From positions 62,001 to 126,000 of the forward strand of contig JAYRWE010000129.1 of NCBI GenBank assembly GCA_041918175.1: a stretch of DNA of 64,000 nucleotides, read 5' to 3'. The DNA comes from JABWAN01 sp041918175. Lineage in GTDB: Bacteria > Zhuqueibacterota > Zhuqueibacteria > Zhuqueibacterales > Zhuqueibacteraceae. The notes beneath the pieces are model-generated. The model searched no databases. It was not told where the DNA came from and was given only the letters and a program-made list of their open reading frames with translations. Below, piece by piece: positions 1 to 7,251 of the stretch; the stretch's first letter is position 1, and every line of letters begins with the position of its first letter. A program made the position numbers and the translations under genes.

Positions 1-15
1 TGCTGGAATTGCCAT
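1..15 (-). CDS. 5' end of a gene running off the window (possible HNH-type partner)
   Basis: An ATG lies 5 bases after the stop of the upstream 140-residue gene on the same strand, and the frame (MAIPA) stays open to the window edge. Small genes of this style directly follow antitoxin-like proteins and often encode HNH nucleases starting MAIP, but only five codons are visible. The function is a guess from gene arrangement. Confidence 0.3.
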
Positions 16-20
16 ACCAA

Positions 21-443
21 TCAATTCGTTATTGCGTCGGATTGCGGAAACACAATATGCCCGCGACGAGCCAAAAGCCGATAGGCCTCGGCTTTGCGCA
101 ACATGAGCTGCTGCGCTTCATTCATCAAGTTGCCTAACTTCGTTTGTTCGGCATTCGAAAGCGCACGGGTTTTACTTTGCTCGACAAGGGATTCGAAGGC
201 TGCCTGCTGTTCGTCGTGCATCATGCTATTGGCAACCTGCCAAAGCTCGGCGTCGCTCGATAACGGTAAGGTGTTCAGCGCCGTTCTCATAGCAGCAGGC
301 AACTCCTCTTCTATTTCCGGCAATGAGAGCGCAATGAACTGTGTGAGCGCTTGCTCCAAAGAAATCGCTGCGAGCGCGGCAGCCTCACGCGCGCGTTCAT
401 ACAATGCGCTCGGCAAAGGCAGCGTAACGACGTGGCTAGACAT
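21..443 (-). CDS. Small helical protein of unknown function, antitoxin-like
   Basis: This 140-residue protein has no signal peptide or membrane segment. Residues 1-45 (MSSHVVTLPLPSALYERARE...) look like the strand-helix-helix start of a ribbon-helix-helix or CopG-like DNA-binding protein, followed by a long, charged, mainly helical tail. The ATG is preceded by GGAGA at a suitable distance. A second start codon lies 5 bases after its stop, so it is probably the first gene of a two-gene unit whose second member is cut off by the window edge. I do not recognise a named family. An antitoxin role is inferred only from size, N-terminal pattern and the tight downstream gene. Confidence 0.6.
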   Translation of the reverse strand: MSSHVVTLPLPSALYERAREAAALAAISLEQALTQFIALSLPEIEEELPAAMRTALNTLPLSSDAELWQVANSMMHDEQQAAFESLVEQSKTRALSNAEQTKLGNLMNEAQQLMLRKAEAYRLLARRGHIVFPQSDAITN

Positions 444-532
444 GGACTGTATCTCCGATTTTTATTTATGCCGACTTCACTTGTTCAATAAACCCTCGGG
501 TTTGCTTCATTGCAAAACCAAATGTCTTCCCT

Positions 533-562
533 GTGCTTAAAAAGATTCCATCTGAATGACAC
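533..562. repeat. Half copy of palindromic repeat family A
   Basis: The sequence ending CTGAATGACA, preceded by TTAAAAAGATTC, matches the right arm of the family A palindrome seen in full at 13192-13263 and 14442-14531. No left arm is recognisable here. It lies between the end of the PSP1 gene and the antitoxin-like gene. Confidence 0.6.
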
Positions 563-603
563 GAGCAGGGGGTGTTGCCAATCACTTGATCTATCTTTCA
601 CGC

Positions 604-1470
604 CTACTGCGGCTTTTTCAATTCTTCCCTGTTGCCGTGCCCGTGCCCGCAGTCGTTTTCGCATTTGTAGATTTTCTCTTTCACCGTGGCGAGCAGGAGC
701 ACCTCCACTTCGCTGTTGGGATATTTGACCGTAACCGTGTCGTGGAAGATGTCGATCTTCGTGATCGTGCCCGTGCCTTTTTCCGTGGTGATGGGTTTGG
801 CCAACTCGGGAAATTGCGCGATGGCTTCGTTATAAAAATCGCGCTCGTACATCAAGCAACATTTCAAACGGCCGCACACGCCCGCGAGTTTGTTGGGATT
901 GAGCGGCAAGTTCTGCTCTTTCGCCGCTTGCGTCGTAATGGGCGCGAACTCCGAAATCCACGAAGAGCAACACAGCTTCAAGCCGCACACGCCATAGCCG
1001 CCGAGGCGCTTGGCCTCGTCGCGCACGCCGATTTGCCGCAACTCGATGCGCGTGCGATATTCACCCGCCAAATCTTTCACCAGCTCGCGAAAGTCCACGC
1101 GCTTCTCCGCGGTGAAGTAAAACGTAATCTTCCCGCCGTCGAGTTGATACTCGCAATCCACGAGCTTCATTTCCAAATTATGCACCACAATTTTTTGCCG
1201 GCAAGCCTCGCGCGCGCGTAGCTCAATCGTTTTGTTGGATTGGTATTTGATAAAGTCCGCATCGCCGGCTTTGCGAATAACGCGCTTGAGCGGCTCGTTG
1301 CCATTGGGCTTCAGGCTCGGCGGGATATCGAGCAGATTCACCATGCCCATGTCTTCGCCTTTTTCCGCCTCGACCACGGCATAGTCTTTCACGCGAAACG
1401 GAAACTCTTGCGGGTTGAGATAAAACGCAATGCGTTCGCCTTTGAATTTAAGCTGTATAAGATTGGGCAT
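604..1470 (-). CDS. ricT: PSP1-domain protein, RicT/YaaT-like
   Basis: A 288-residue cytoplasmic PSP1-family protein. The family hallmark is clear: two cysteine clusters, Cys162 with Cys167-Cys168 (GVCGLKLCC) and Cys199 with Cys204-Cys205 (GVCGRLKCCLMYE). In Bacillus the homologous protein belongs to the RicA-RicF-RicT complex, which carries Fe-S clusters and influences RNA processing and development. The ATG at 1470 is chosen because it gives the family N-terminus and begins 1 base after the stop of holB. The holB-PSP1 pairing is widespread and supports the call. The tail (YKCENDCGHGHG) adds two Cys and two His, a possible extra metal site. No ricA or ricF partner is visible in this window. 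Confidence 0.88.
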   Translation of the reverse strand: MPNLIQLKFKGERIAFYLNPQEFPFRVKDYAVVEAEKGEDMGMVNLLDIPPSLKPNGNEPLKRVIRKAGDADFIKYQSNKTIELRAREACRQKIVVHNLEMKLVDCEYQLDGGKITFYFTAEKRVDFRELVKDLAGEYRTRIELRQIGVRDEAKRLGGYGVCGLKLCCSSWISEFAPITTQAAKEQNLPLNPNKLAGVCGRLKCCLMYERDFYNEAIAQFPELAKPITTEKGTGTITKIDIFHDTVTVKYPNSEVEVLLLATVKEKIYKCENDCGHGHGNREELKKPQ

Positions 1471-1471
1471 A

Positions 1472-2605
1472 TTATTTCCCTGGTCGAGATAATTGCCGGA
1501 TGCGTTGCAAGAGCACCATGAGCACGAGCCACGGTTGCACGTAACGCTCCAAGCACGTAATCGCATATTCGACTTCTTCCAACACCCGGTCGAAATCGAA
1601 CTGCGGAAGATTTTTGTTTAACTCCAACAGCGCGGTGCGAAAATCCGTGTTCACAATGGGCTGCTCCGCGCCGCTGCATTTCAACACATACGCATCGCGC
1701 AGCCATGAAGCGCAAAATTGCAAAAGCTGCTGCAACGCGTAACGATCATTTTCTTGCACGAGTTGATTGAGAAACTCCACTTGCTCCACGGGCTTGTTGA
1801 ACTTGAATGCCATGCGCAAATATTCCACAGCGAGTTTGCGCCGGCCTTCGAGATCTTCTTCGAGCAAGGCCATCGCATAACGCAGATTCCCGTTGGCCAA
1901 ACTTGCCACAAAGCGCGCGCGCTCCGGCGCGAGATTGTGCTCCTTTTGCAAAATCTCCACGACCTCTTCGAGCCGCGGCACGGAGACCAAAATCGGCTGG
2001 CAACGCGAAATGATCGTGGGCAGCAAGCTTTCCAAAGAGTTTGCGGTGAGAATAAAAAATTTTTCATCCGGCGGCTCTTCCAAAAGTTTGAGCAACGCAT
2101 TCGCCGATTCCGCTTTGAGACGCTGTGCTTCAAACAAAAGCGCGACCGAGCCACGGCCCTCATAACTCGAAGTGGCAAACGTGCGTTTGAGTTCGCGCAC
2201 GTCGTCAATCAAGATAAAAGAATTTTCCCACGGCCGCGTGCGATTGAGCGGCTGCGTTGCTATGCTGCGCAACACTTCCGTGATCTCGGCCTCGGTGGAT
2301 GAAGCCGCGCGCGGAATGACGATATGCACATCGGGGTGCGTTTGCTCCGCAATGCGCTTGCAACTCGAACACTGACCGCAGGCCCAATCGCTCTTTGTCG
2401 GCGCGGCAAACAAATCGCCAGAATCCGCTTTGCCGCGGCGCTCACACAAAAAAGTTTGCGCGAGCGCGAGCGCAATCGCCTCTTTGCCTGAGCCTTCCGG
2501 CCCGTGCAAAAGATACGCATGCGCCATGCGGCCGTGCCGTATCGCGCGCTGCACCACTTCTTTCGCGTGCGATTGTTGGATGAGTTTGAGGTCTTGAAGA
2601 GCCAT
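1472..2605 (-). CDS. holB: DNA polymerase III delta-prime subunit
   Basis: A 377-residue clamp-loader subunit of the DnaX/HolB AAA+ family. Residues 34-41 hold the P-loop (HGPEGSGKE), a four-cysteine zinc module follows (one Cys near 58, then CGQCSSC), and the SRC sensor motif (IISRCQPI) is present. It would load the sliding clamp together with DnaX and HolA. An upstream ATG at 2620 would add five residues, but it lies inside a family A palindromic repeat and lacks a convincing ribosome site, so the ATG at 2605 (MALQDLK) is preferred. It forms a probable operon with the PSP1 gene, with only one base between them. Confidence 0.9.
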   Translation of the reverse strand: MALQDLKLIQQSHAKEVVQRAIRHGRMAHAYLLHGPEGSGKEAIALALAQTFLCERRGKADSGDLFAAPTKSDWACGQCSSCKRIAEQTHPDVHIVIPRAASSTEAEITEVLRSIATQPLNRTRPWENSFILIDDVRELKRTFATSSYEGRGSVALLFEAQRLKAESANALLKLLEEPPDEKFFILTANSLESLLPTIISRCQPILVSVPRLEEVVEILQKEHNLAPERARFVASLANGNLRYAMALLEEDLEGRRKLAVEYLRMAFKFNKPVEQVEFLNQLVQENDRYALQQLLQFCASWLRDAYVLKCSGAEQPIVNTDFRTALLELNKNLPQFDFDRVLEEVEYAITCLERYVQPWLVLMVLLQRIRQLSRPGK

Positions 2606-2614
2606 TTTGTTTAT

Positions 2615-2688
2615 TGTCATTCAGCAGGAATCTTTTTACTCGCTGGAGATATCGCCGCGTGCATAAAAAGATTCTTCCGAAATGATGG
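2615..2688. repeat. Palindromic repeat family A, copy 2
   Basis: The left arm begins TGTCATTCAGCAGGAATC and the right arm reads AAAAAGATTC followed by a degraded GAAATGA. The arms flank about 25 bases of unrelated sequence. The copy overlaps the alternative upstream start of holB. Confidence 0.7.
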
Positions 2689-2931
2689 AATTGAAGGTGA
2701 TGTGAGCGTTGCCGCAGTTGATCATTAAACCGCAATAGAGACTTTTTATGGCGCGTCGCTGCTCCCCCGAGGTGTCATCTTTGCTTGTTTACCTCACTTT
2801 TATTTTTTCAAGCTAGCTGACTTCAAAGCGATGGCATCGCGTCACCTGAAGTATATTTTCAAGCAACCGATGTACCTTGCTCGCGCCTCAACTTTGATTT
2901 TCAAATTTGCCTCTTCCCTCACCTGTCATCC

Positions 2932-3181
2932 TGTAAGGACCTTCCCTCGCACTTGGCACCTCCCTCAGAAACGGGAGGAATGCCGAGCACTCGTATCGTA
3001 GAAGTTTGATCGTTGCTAAAAACTAAAACTTTTCCGCCGAGCGACACCGAAGTCACCGAGCTTCACCGAAAAAAAAGCTTTTCTTCGGCGACACTCGGTG
3101 ACTTCGGTGAATTTCGGCGGATGAGCTTTTCTTGTTTAGCTCCGATTCCTTCAAATTGTGGATGGTTTTTCAGAATGACAA
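2932..3181. repeat. Family A-like palindrome arms enclosing a family B element
   Basis: The left arm near 2932 (TGTCATCCTGTAAGGAC) and the right arm ending at 3181 (TTTTTCAGAATGACAA) match the two ends of family A but lie about 220 bases apart, with a family B palindrome between. The arrangement suggests that one repeat inserted into another. Confidence 0.5.
3040..3121. repeat. Palindromic repeat family B, copy 1
   Basis: Inverted arms CACCGAAGTCACCGAG and CTCGGTGACTTCGGTGAA surround a central AAGCTTTT. Further copies lie at 52017-52113 (complete) and 55589-55637 (right arm). Confidence 0.75.
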
Positions 3182-3198
3182 TTATGGGACGATGATTT

Positions 3199-4452
3199 TT
3201 ATTGCAACCACTCTTGCGGATTCAAATCCTGTGAGCGGTTTTCTTTCGTGCGTTGCCAAATTTGAAAATGCAAAACCGTTTGTTGCTCGCCCGCTTCTTC
3301 GCCGATGCGGCCGAGCGCTTGGCCGGCGCTCACGCTCTCATTCGGCGCGACCAGAATTTCGGCGAGATGCGTATAGACCGTGTAGAAACCATCGGAGTGC
3401 AACACGATCACGACGTTGCCATAGCCGCGTTGCCATGTGATCGTCATCACTTTGCCGCTCGCCACGCTGCGCACTTCCGAACCTGCCGCCGCTGCGATGT
3501 CCACGCCGAGATTCTTCGTCACGGTGTTGAGCACGGGATGTCGAAAATCGCCGTAAGGTGTCACCACTTTGCCGAGCACGGGCCAGAGCATGCGGCCTTT
3601 GAGTTGCGCAAACGAACCATCGTATTTCACCGGATTCGTTGTGGCAGTTTTCGGCGCGGCTGTGTTTGCTTTCGGCGCCGCGGCATTGGCTTTCGGCGCG
3701 GGTGTGATCGGCGTGGTCGCAATATCCGCGTTGATGAATTTGGCAATGGCCTCCGCGGCTTGCTTCTTTTCCGCAAGCTGCGCTTGATAATACGCCTTGT
3801 CTTTGCGCACACGCTTGAGCACGTCTTGCCGCTCTTTCTTGCGCGCCTTGAGCGTTTGATCCTGCTTCAATTTTTCCGCGAGCAAACGTTGCTGCGCCTG
3901 CAACTCCGGTTCGAGCTTCGCCTTTTGCTCGCGAATTTGTTGCTGCTTCGTGCTCAGGCCTGCCATCAAACGCCGCTCGCTCTCCGCCAAACGCCGTTGA
4001 TATTCCGCCCACAACAAAACTTGATTCAACGAACGCGAAGTGAGCAGCATTTCGAGGTCGGGAATGCGACCATACTTATAAAAGAACACCGCGCGCTGCG
4101 CTGCGAGATCTTGCAAACGCGCCAACTCCGTTTCCGTGGTTTGCAAGCCGCTCGTCATTTTCTTCACGGCCTCGCGTTTCTCCGCTTCTTGCTTGCGCAA
4201 TTGCCCGACGAGCCGGCTGGTGAGATCAATTTCTTTGTCGAGCGTGCGGAGATATTCCAACGTGGCGCTCTCCGTTTTTTCAAAACCCGCCAGTTCGGAT
4301 TGCAAGCGCTCGATGTTTTGGCGCAAGTCGTCGAGTTGTTGCTGCTTTTCCTGGGAAAATCCCGACGCGGCGAATGTGAGGGCGAGGAGAAATACTGCGC
4401 AATAATAGCGGAAATGTCTTTGCAATTTATGTGGCGTGAGATTCACATGCAA
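3199..4452 (-). CDS. EnvC-like murein hydrolase activator (coiled coil plus degenerate LytM domain)
   Basis: A 417-residue exported protein. Residues about 15-33 form a signal peptide (CAVFLLALTFAASGFSQ). About 35-250 is a long coiled coil rich in Q, E, K and R. An Ala/Pro/Lys linker with repeated APKANAAAPK-type units comes next, and residues about 285-417 are an M23/LytM domain (YGDFRHPVLN...LGVDI...GYGNVVIVLHSDGFYTVYTHL). The first zinc-site His of M23 enzymes is replaced (KNLGVD rather than HxGxD), and the HxH motif reads VLHFQ. It is therefore probably not a peptidase but an activator of cell-wall amidases during division, as EnvC and NlpD are. It is a lone gene flanked by repeats. Confidence 0.85.
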   Translation of the reverse strand: MHVNLTPHKLQRHFRYYCAVFLLALTFAASGFSQEKQQQLDDLRQNIERLQSELAGFEKTESATLEYLRTLDKEIDLTSRLVGQLRKQEAEKREAVKKMTSGLQTTETELARLQDLAAQRAVFFYKYGRIPDLEMLLTSRSLNQVLLWAEYQRRLAESERRLMAGLSTKQQQIREQKAKLEPELQAQQRLLAEKLKQDQTLKARKKERQDVLKRVRKDKAYYQAQLAEKKQAAEAIAKFINADIATTPITPAPKANAAAPKANTAAPKTATTNPVKYDGSFAQLKGRMLWPVLGKVVTPYGDFRHPVLNTVTKNLGVDIAAAAGSEVRSVASGKVMTITWQRGYGNVVIVLHSDGFYTVYTHLAEILVAPNESVSAGQALGRIGEEAGEQQTVLHFQIWQRTKENRSQDLNPQEWLQ

Positions 4453-4769
4453 TGCCGTGATTCATGAAGCGATACGCATTCGTGCCCCGTTGTTTGATTG
4501 CTAAAACCCGAAGCAAAAGATCTTCACACCACAAAATTTTTCTTTGTGAACTTTGTGCCTTTGCGGTGCAGCTTTGCGTCGGCTTGTCTTAATGCTTATT
4601 CGTTTGGGTCACGTTTATCGCAGGGCAATCTAGAAAGTGAGCCGCAAAATGCAAACGGAAATTTGGCCGCGGAGCGCATCCGGCGCGCGTTCTGTGAAGT
4701 TTGCGCAACAGTATAAAGGTTGCGGTCAAACCGCTTGACTCGCTGCGCCACGGTTTTATATATTGGGCC
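4453..4769. other. Gene-free interval upstream of the cyclic-nucleotide-binding gene
   Basis: No convincing reading frame is seen in these 317 bases. The stretch around 4525-4575 (TTTGTGAACTTTGTGCCTTT) looks like one arm of a palindromic repeat of the kind found elsewhere in the window. A strong promoter-like sequence sits at the right end (4735-4764). Confidence 0.5.
4735..4764 (+). promoter_or_regulatory. Promoter with -10 box almost touching the start codon
   Basis: TTGACT at 4735-4740 and TATATT at 4759-4764 (or TATATA at 4757-4762) are 16-18 bases apart. The ATG of the cyclic-nucleotide-binding protein is at 4770, only 5 bases after the -10 box. A transcript starting at the usual distance would be leaderless or nearly so. 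Confidence 0.5.
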
Positions 4770-5330
4770 ATGAACAATCACCCTGACTCCGTGAGCAACA
4801 AACGCAACGACTCTTTCTGGGGCAATGTCTTCCGGAAAAAAAATGACGACGAAGACGACGTCTTGCGCACGCTTAAACAAGTGCCGCTGTTCAGCAACAT
4901 GACCGACGCCGAATTGCGCGAGTTTGAAAAGCTCATTCACCGCCGCCATTTCAAAGTGGGTGAAACTATTTTTTGGGAAGGCGAGCCGGGCGTGGGCATG
5001 TACATCATTCAAAACGGCGAAGTGTCGATCAGCAAATATTTCCCGCAAGAAGAGCGGAAAGTGCTCGCCGTGTTGCAAAACGGCGAGTTCTTCGGCGAGT
5101 TGGCATTGCTCGACGAATCGCCGCGCTCCGCCACCGCGCTCGCGAAAGAAGCCACAAAAATTCTCGGACTGTTTCGTCCCGACCTTTTCAGCCTGCTCGA
5201 ACGCAAACCGGGTTTAGGCAACAAATTTCTTTTTCAACTCGCCCTCATCATTGGCGAGCGCTTGAAACACAACAATTCGGAAATGCAAAAGCTGCGCGCG
5301 CAACTCGATCGCTCGGACATTATTTTGTAA
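4770..5330 (+). CDS. Cyclic-nucleotide-binding domain protein without a DNA-binding domain
   Basis: A 186-residue cytoplasmic protein. Residues 1-30 are charged and probably disordered; about 32-150 form a CRP/FNR-type cNMP-binding beta-roll. The phosphate-binding cassette is close to consensus (GEFFGELALLDESPRSATA), with the Glu and Arg used to bind cyclic nucleotides both present. The C-terminus is a short charged helix with no helix-turn-helix, so this is not a classical transcription factor; it more likely gates or scaffolds a partner. The ATG at 4770 is preferred over an in-frame ATG at 4701 because the upstream stretch overlaps the promoter and does not look like protein. The next gene, an AI-2E family exporter, follows after 59 bases and may be co-transcribed. 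Confidence 0.85.
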   Translation: MNNHPDSVSNKRNDSFWGNVFRKKNDDEDDVLRTLKQVPLFSNMTDAELREFEKLIHRRHFKVGETIFWEGEPGVGMYIIQNGEVSISKYFPQEERKVLAVLQNGEFFGELALLDESPRSATALAKEATKILGLFRPDLFSLLERKPGLGNKFLFQLALIIGERLKHNNSEMQKLRAQLDRSDIIL

Positions 5331-5389
5331 TTGCACGCCCCTACAATGCGTTCGAGCCATTGCGATTCATATGGAAGTGAAAAGCAAGT

Positions 5390-6526
5390 ATGACACCTCA
5401 GCAGGACGTGTTTAAGGTCACTGCGCGCCGCAAGCAACCCGCGTTAGCTGCATCACCTGCCCAAGACACTGTTCCCCCTCTCGTGTTCGCCGCAACAGAA
5501 TCTCGCCGCACACTCGGGCTATTCGTTTGGCTCTTGTTGGGTGGCGTGCTTTTGTTGCTGCCGCACACAGTTTTTGTGGTGCTGCATGTGGCCGTGGCCG
5601 CAAGCTGCGCGGCAGTGCTCCAGCCGTTGGTGTCGTTCTGCACGCGACGGCGCATACCGAGCGCCTTTGCCGCGCTGCTTGCGCTTGCATTGCTCGCCGC
5701 GTGCGTTGCCGGTTTCATCTTTTGGCTCACGCCCATTCTTCTCAAAGAAATCGCCAAGTTCACCGCGTTGCTCAATGCCTCCGCGCCGGAAAAAATCGCG
5801 AGCAAGTTGAGCATCCTGCTTTTGCGCGCGTTGCCGTGGTTGCGCACGAAGAGCATTCTGCAACAATTGCAAACCGAGCTGACGCCGAGCATTGCCGCAT
5901 TCTTACAAGCCGGTCTTTCGTTTGAAGTCGCCATTCTCGCGAACTTGGCAAGTTATTCTGTCATCGCACTCGGCATTTTTTATTTGCTGCATTGGGGCGA
6001 GCACACACGCCGGAAGATGATCGGCGCGTTACCGAATCGCTATTTGGAAATGGGCGCATTGTTTTTGGAAAGAGCCACGCCGCGCCTTGCGCATTATCTA
6101 CGCGTACAAGCGGCGCTTTTTCTCAGCGCGAGTCTCGTGCTCGCTGCGGCGCTCGCGCTTATGGGCTTGCCGGGCGTTTTCATTATGAGCGTGTTCGGCG
6201 GTCTTGCATTACTGACGCCTTTTTGGGGCGTGCTGATTGGCGCGATTCCGCTCGCCATTGCCGGAGCCAACGCGTCCAATTCTTTGCATGTGGTTTTCGG
6301 CGTCGTGCTCGCGTTAGCGTTGCTGCAATTGCTGCTCAAGATGCTGCTCTCGTTTGCGCGTTTCAAACTAGCCGTGCGTTTACAAGCGTGGGAGGCCTTG
6401 TTGGCATTTGGTGTGGGAGCAAGCCTCGCCGGTGTGTGGGGACTTCTGCTCGCAGGCCCATTGGCGGGTTTCGCTAAAATTGTTTTATGGGAGGCCACGG
6501 AGGTGAGAAAGAGTTTTCGCGGGTAA
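5390..6526 (+). CDS. AI-2E family transporter (PerM-like membrane protein)
   Basis: A 378-residue integral membrane protein. Residues 1-40 are a cytoplasmic tail. Hydrophobic segments follow at about 44-95 and 100-120, an amphipathic stretch spans 125-180, and several more helices lie at about 190-365. This is the layout of the AI-2E/PerM (UPF0118) family, whose members export small molecules or ions; few substrates are known. The family-typical glycine- and proline-rich late helices (LALMGLPGVFIMSVFGGLA, LTPFWGVLIGAIPLAIAG) are visible. It may form an operon with the preceding cyclic-nucleotide-binding protein. The substrate cannot be inferred from sequence. Confidence 0.8.
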   Translation: MTPQQDVFKVTARRKQPALAASPAQDTVPPLVFAATESRRTLGLFVWLLLGGVLLLLPHTVFVVLHVAVAASCAAVLQPLVSFCTRRRIPSAFAALLALALLAACVAGFIFWLTPILLKEIAKFTALLNASAPEKIASKLSILLLRALPWLRTKSILQQLQTELTPSIAAFLQAGLSFEVAILANLASYSVIALGIFYLLHWGEHTRRKMIGALPNRYLEMGALFLERATPRLAHYLRVQAALFLSASLVLAAALALMGLPGVFIMSVFGGLALLTPFWGVLIGAIPLAIAGANASNSLHVVFGVVLALALLQLLLKMLLSFARFKLAVRLQAWEALLAFGVGASLAGVWGLLLAGPLAGFAKIVLWEATEVRKSFRG

Positions 6527-6553
6527 AAATAAAGAAGTGGAGAGGTTTGAGTA

Positions 6554-6852
6554 TTAAGCCTCCACGCGATGTTTCCAATAATTGGGTTTACGGCTCAAGT
6601 GCATAACAGCGAGCACATAAACATAGTCTCCATGAACTTGATACATCACTGCGAAAGGAAATTGGCTCAAAAGGTATCGGCGCACGCTTCCCCAAAAGAT
6701 GGGCCGACTTTCAGGAGAATCGGCAATGACTGCTAATGCATGATCAACTTCACCGAGAAACCGCGGCCGACACCTTCCGATCGGGCTTCATAGTATTGCG
6801 CAGAGGCAATCATTTCCGCTTTGGCTTCTTTGTGGAAAAAGATGGGCTTCAT
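6554..6852 (-). pseudogene. RelE/ParE-type toxin, broken by a one-base deletion
   Basis: The frame starts at an ATG at 6852 that overlaps the antitoxin stop (ATGA). It reads MKPIFFHKEAKAEMIASAQYY and then runs into a stop after about 38 codons. Shifting one base near 6761-6766 (a C/G run) restores a full ParE/RelE reading: FLGEVDHALAVIADSPES, then PIFWGSVRRYLLSQFPFAVMY and finally HLSRKPNYWKHRVEA, ending at 6554. The repaired length would be 99 residues, typical of the family. ParE/RelE toxins poison gyrase or cleave mRNA on the ribosome. The break could be real decay or a sequencing error. Confidence 0.8.
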
Positions 6853-7079
6853 TTCAAACTCGCGTAAGCCTCTTTCATAACTTCTTCAGCCGGAATACAG
6901 ACCGCCGTTCCATTTTGGATTTCCTTCCATCTTCTATCGATTTCAATTTTCCACAGTTTTTCGACCTCGGACTCTGCGTCTTCATCCAAACTGCGCAAAA
7001 TCTTTTCCGCCAAGATTGCGCGATGTTTGGTCGGCAGACCGAGAACTTCCAACGAAATTTGTTCTAATGTCATTGCCAT
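6849..7079 (-). CDS. Addiction-module antitoxin, TIGR02574 type
   Basis: A 76-residue protein matching the putative addiction module component family: MTLEQISLEVLGLPTKHRA, then ILAEKILRSLDEDAE, then a Trp-containing charged helix (KLWKIEIDRRWKEI) and a C-terminal IPAEEVMKEAY toxin-binding segment. Such proteins neutralise ParE/RelE-type toxins. Starts at 7094, 7079 or 7073 are all possible; I use 7079 (MAMTLEQ). The gene overlaps the start of the toxin frame by ATGA, the usual coupled order. Because the downstream toxin is frameshifted, the antitoxin may now be an orphan. Confidence 0.8.
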   Translation of the reverse strand: MAMTLEQISLEVLGLPTKHRAILAEKILRSLDEDAESEVEKLWKIEIDRRWKEIQNGTAVCIPAEEVMKEAYASLK

Positions 7080-7189
7080 GAGTAAGCCTTTCAAATTGCC
7101 TTTATGATCGAGAACAACCTCGCACTTTCGCAGGAGAAGCTAAAATAAAATTCGAATCATGCAATCAAAAATCCCATGAGCACTTTTAT

Positions 7190-7229
7190 AAAAAAAGAAG
7201 CCCACGTTAGAGCGGCTCTAACATGGGCT
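7190..7229 (-). terminator. Rho-independent terminator of the cupredoxin-like gene
   Basis: On the minus strand, GCCCATGTTAGAGC pairs with GCTCTAACGTGGGC in a 14-base stem with a single mismatch, immediately followed by TTCTTTTTTT. It lies 23 bases after the stop of the gene at 7252-8028. Confidence 0.85.
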
Positions 7230-7251
7230 AAAGTCGGGGATTGGGCGATAC

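Larger units (their letters stand above)
2606..3198. other. Gene-free interval with nested palindromic repeats
   Basis: The 593 bases between holB and the EnvC-like gene hold no credible reading frame. They contain a family A palindrome near 2615-2688, and a second, looser family A pair of arms (2932 and 3181) enclosing a family B palindrome (3040-3121). The holB promoter should lie here but I cannot identify it. Confidence 0.6.

Noticed and set aside
3253..4467. A 404-codon plus-strand frame opposite the EnvC-like gene
   Set aside because: The minus-strand frame has a signal peptide, coiled coil and LytM domain; the opposite frame has none of these and is a mirror.
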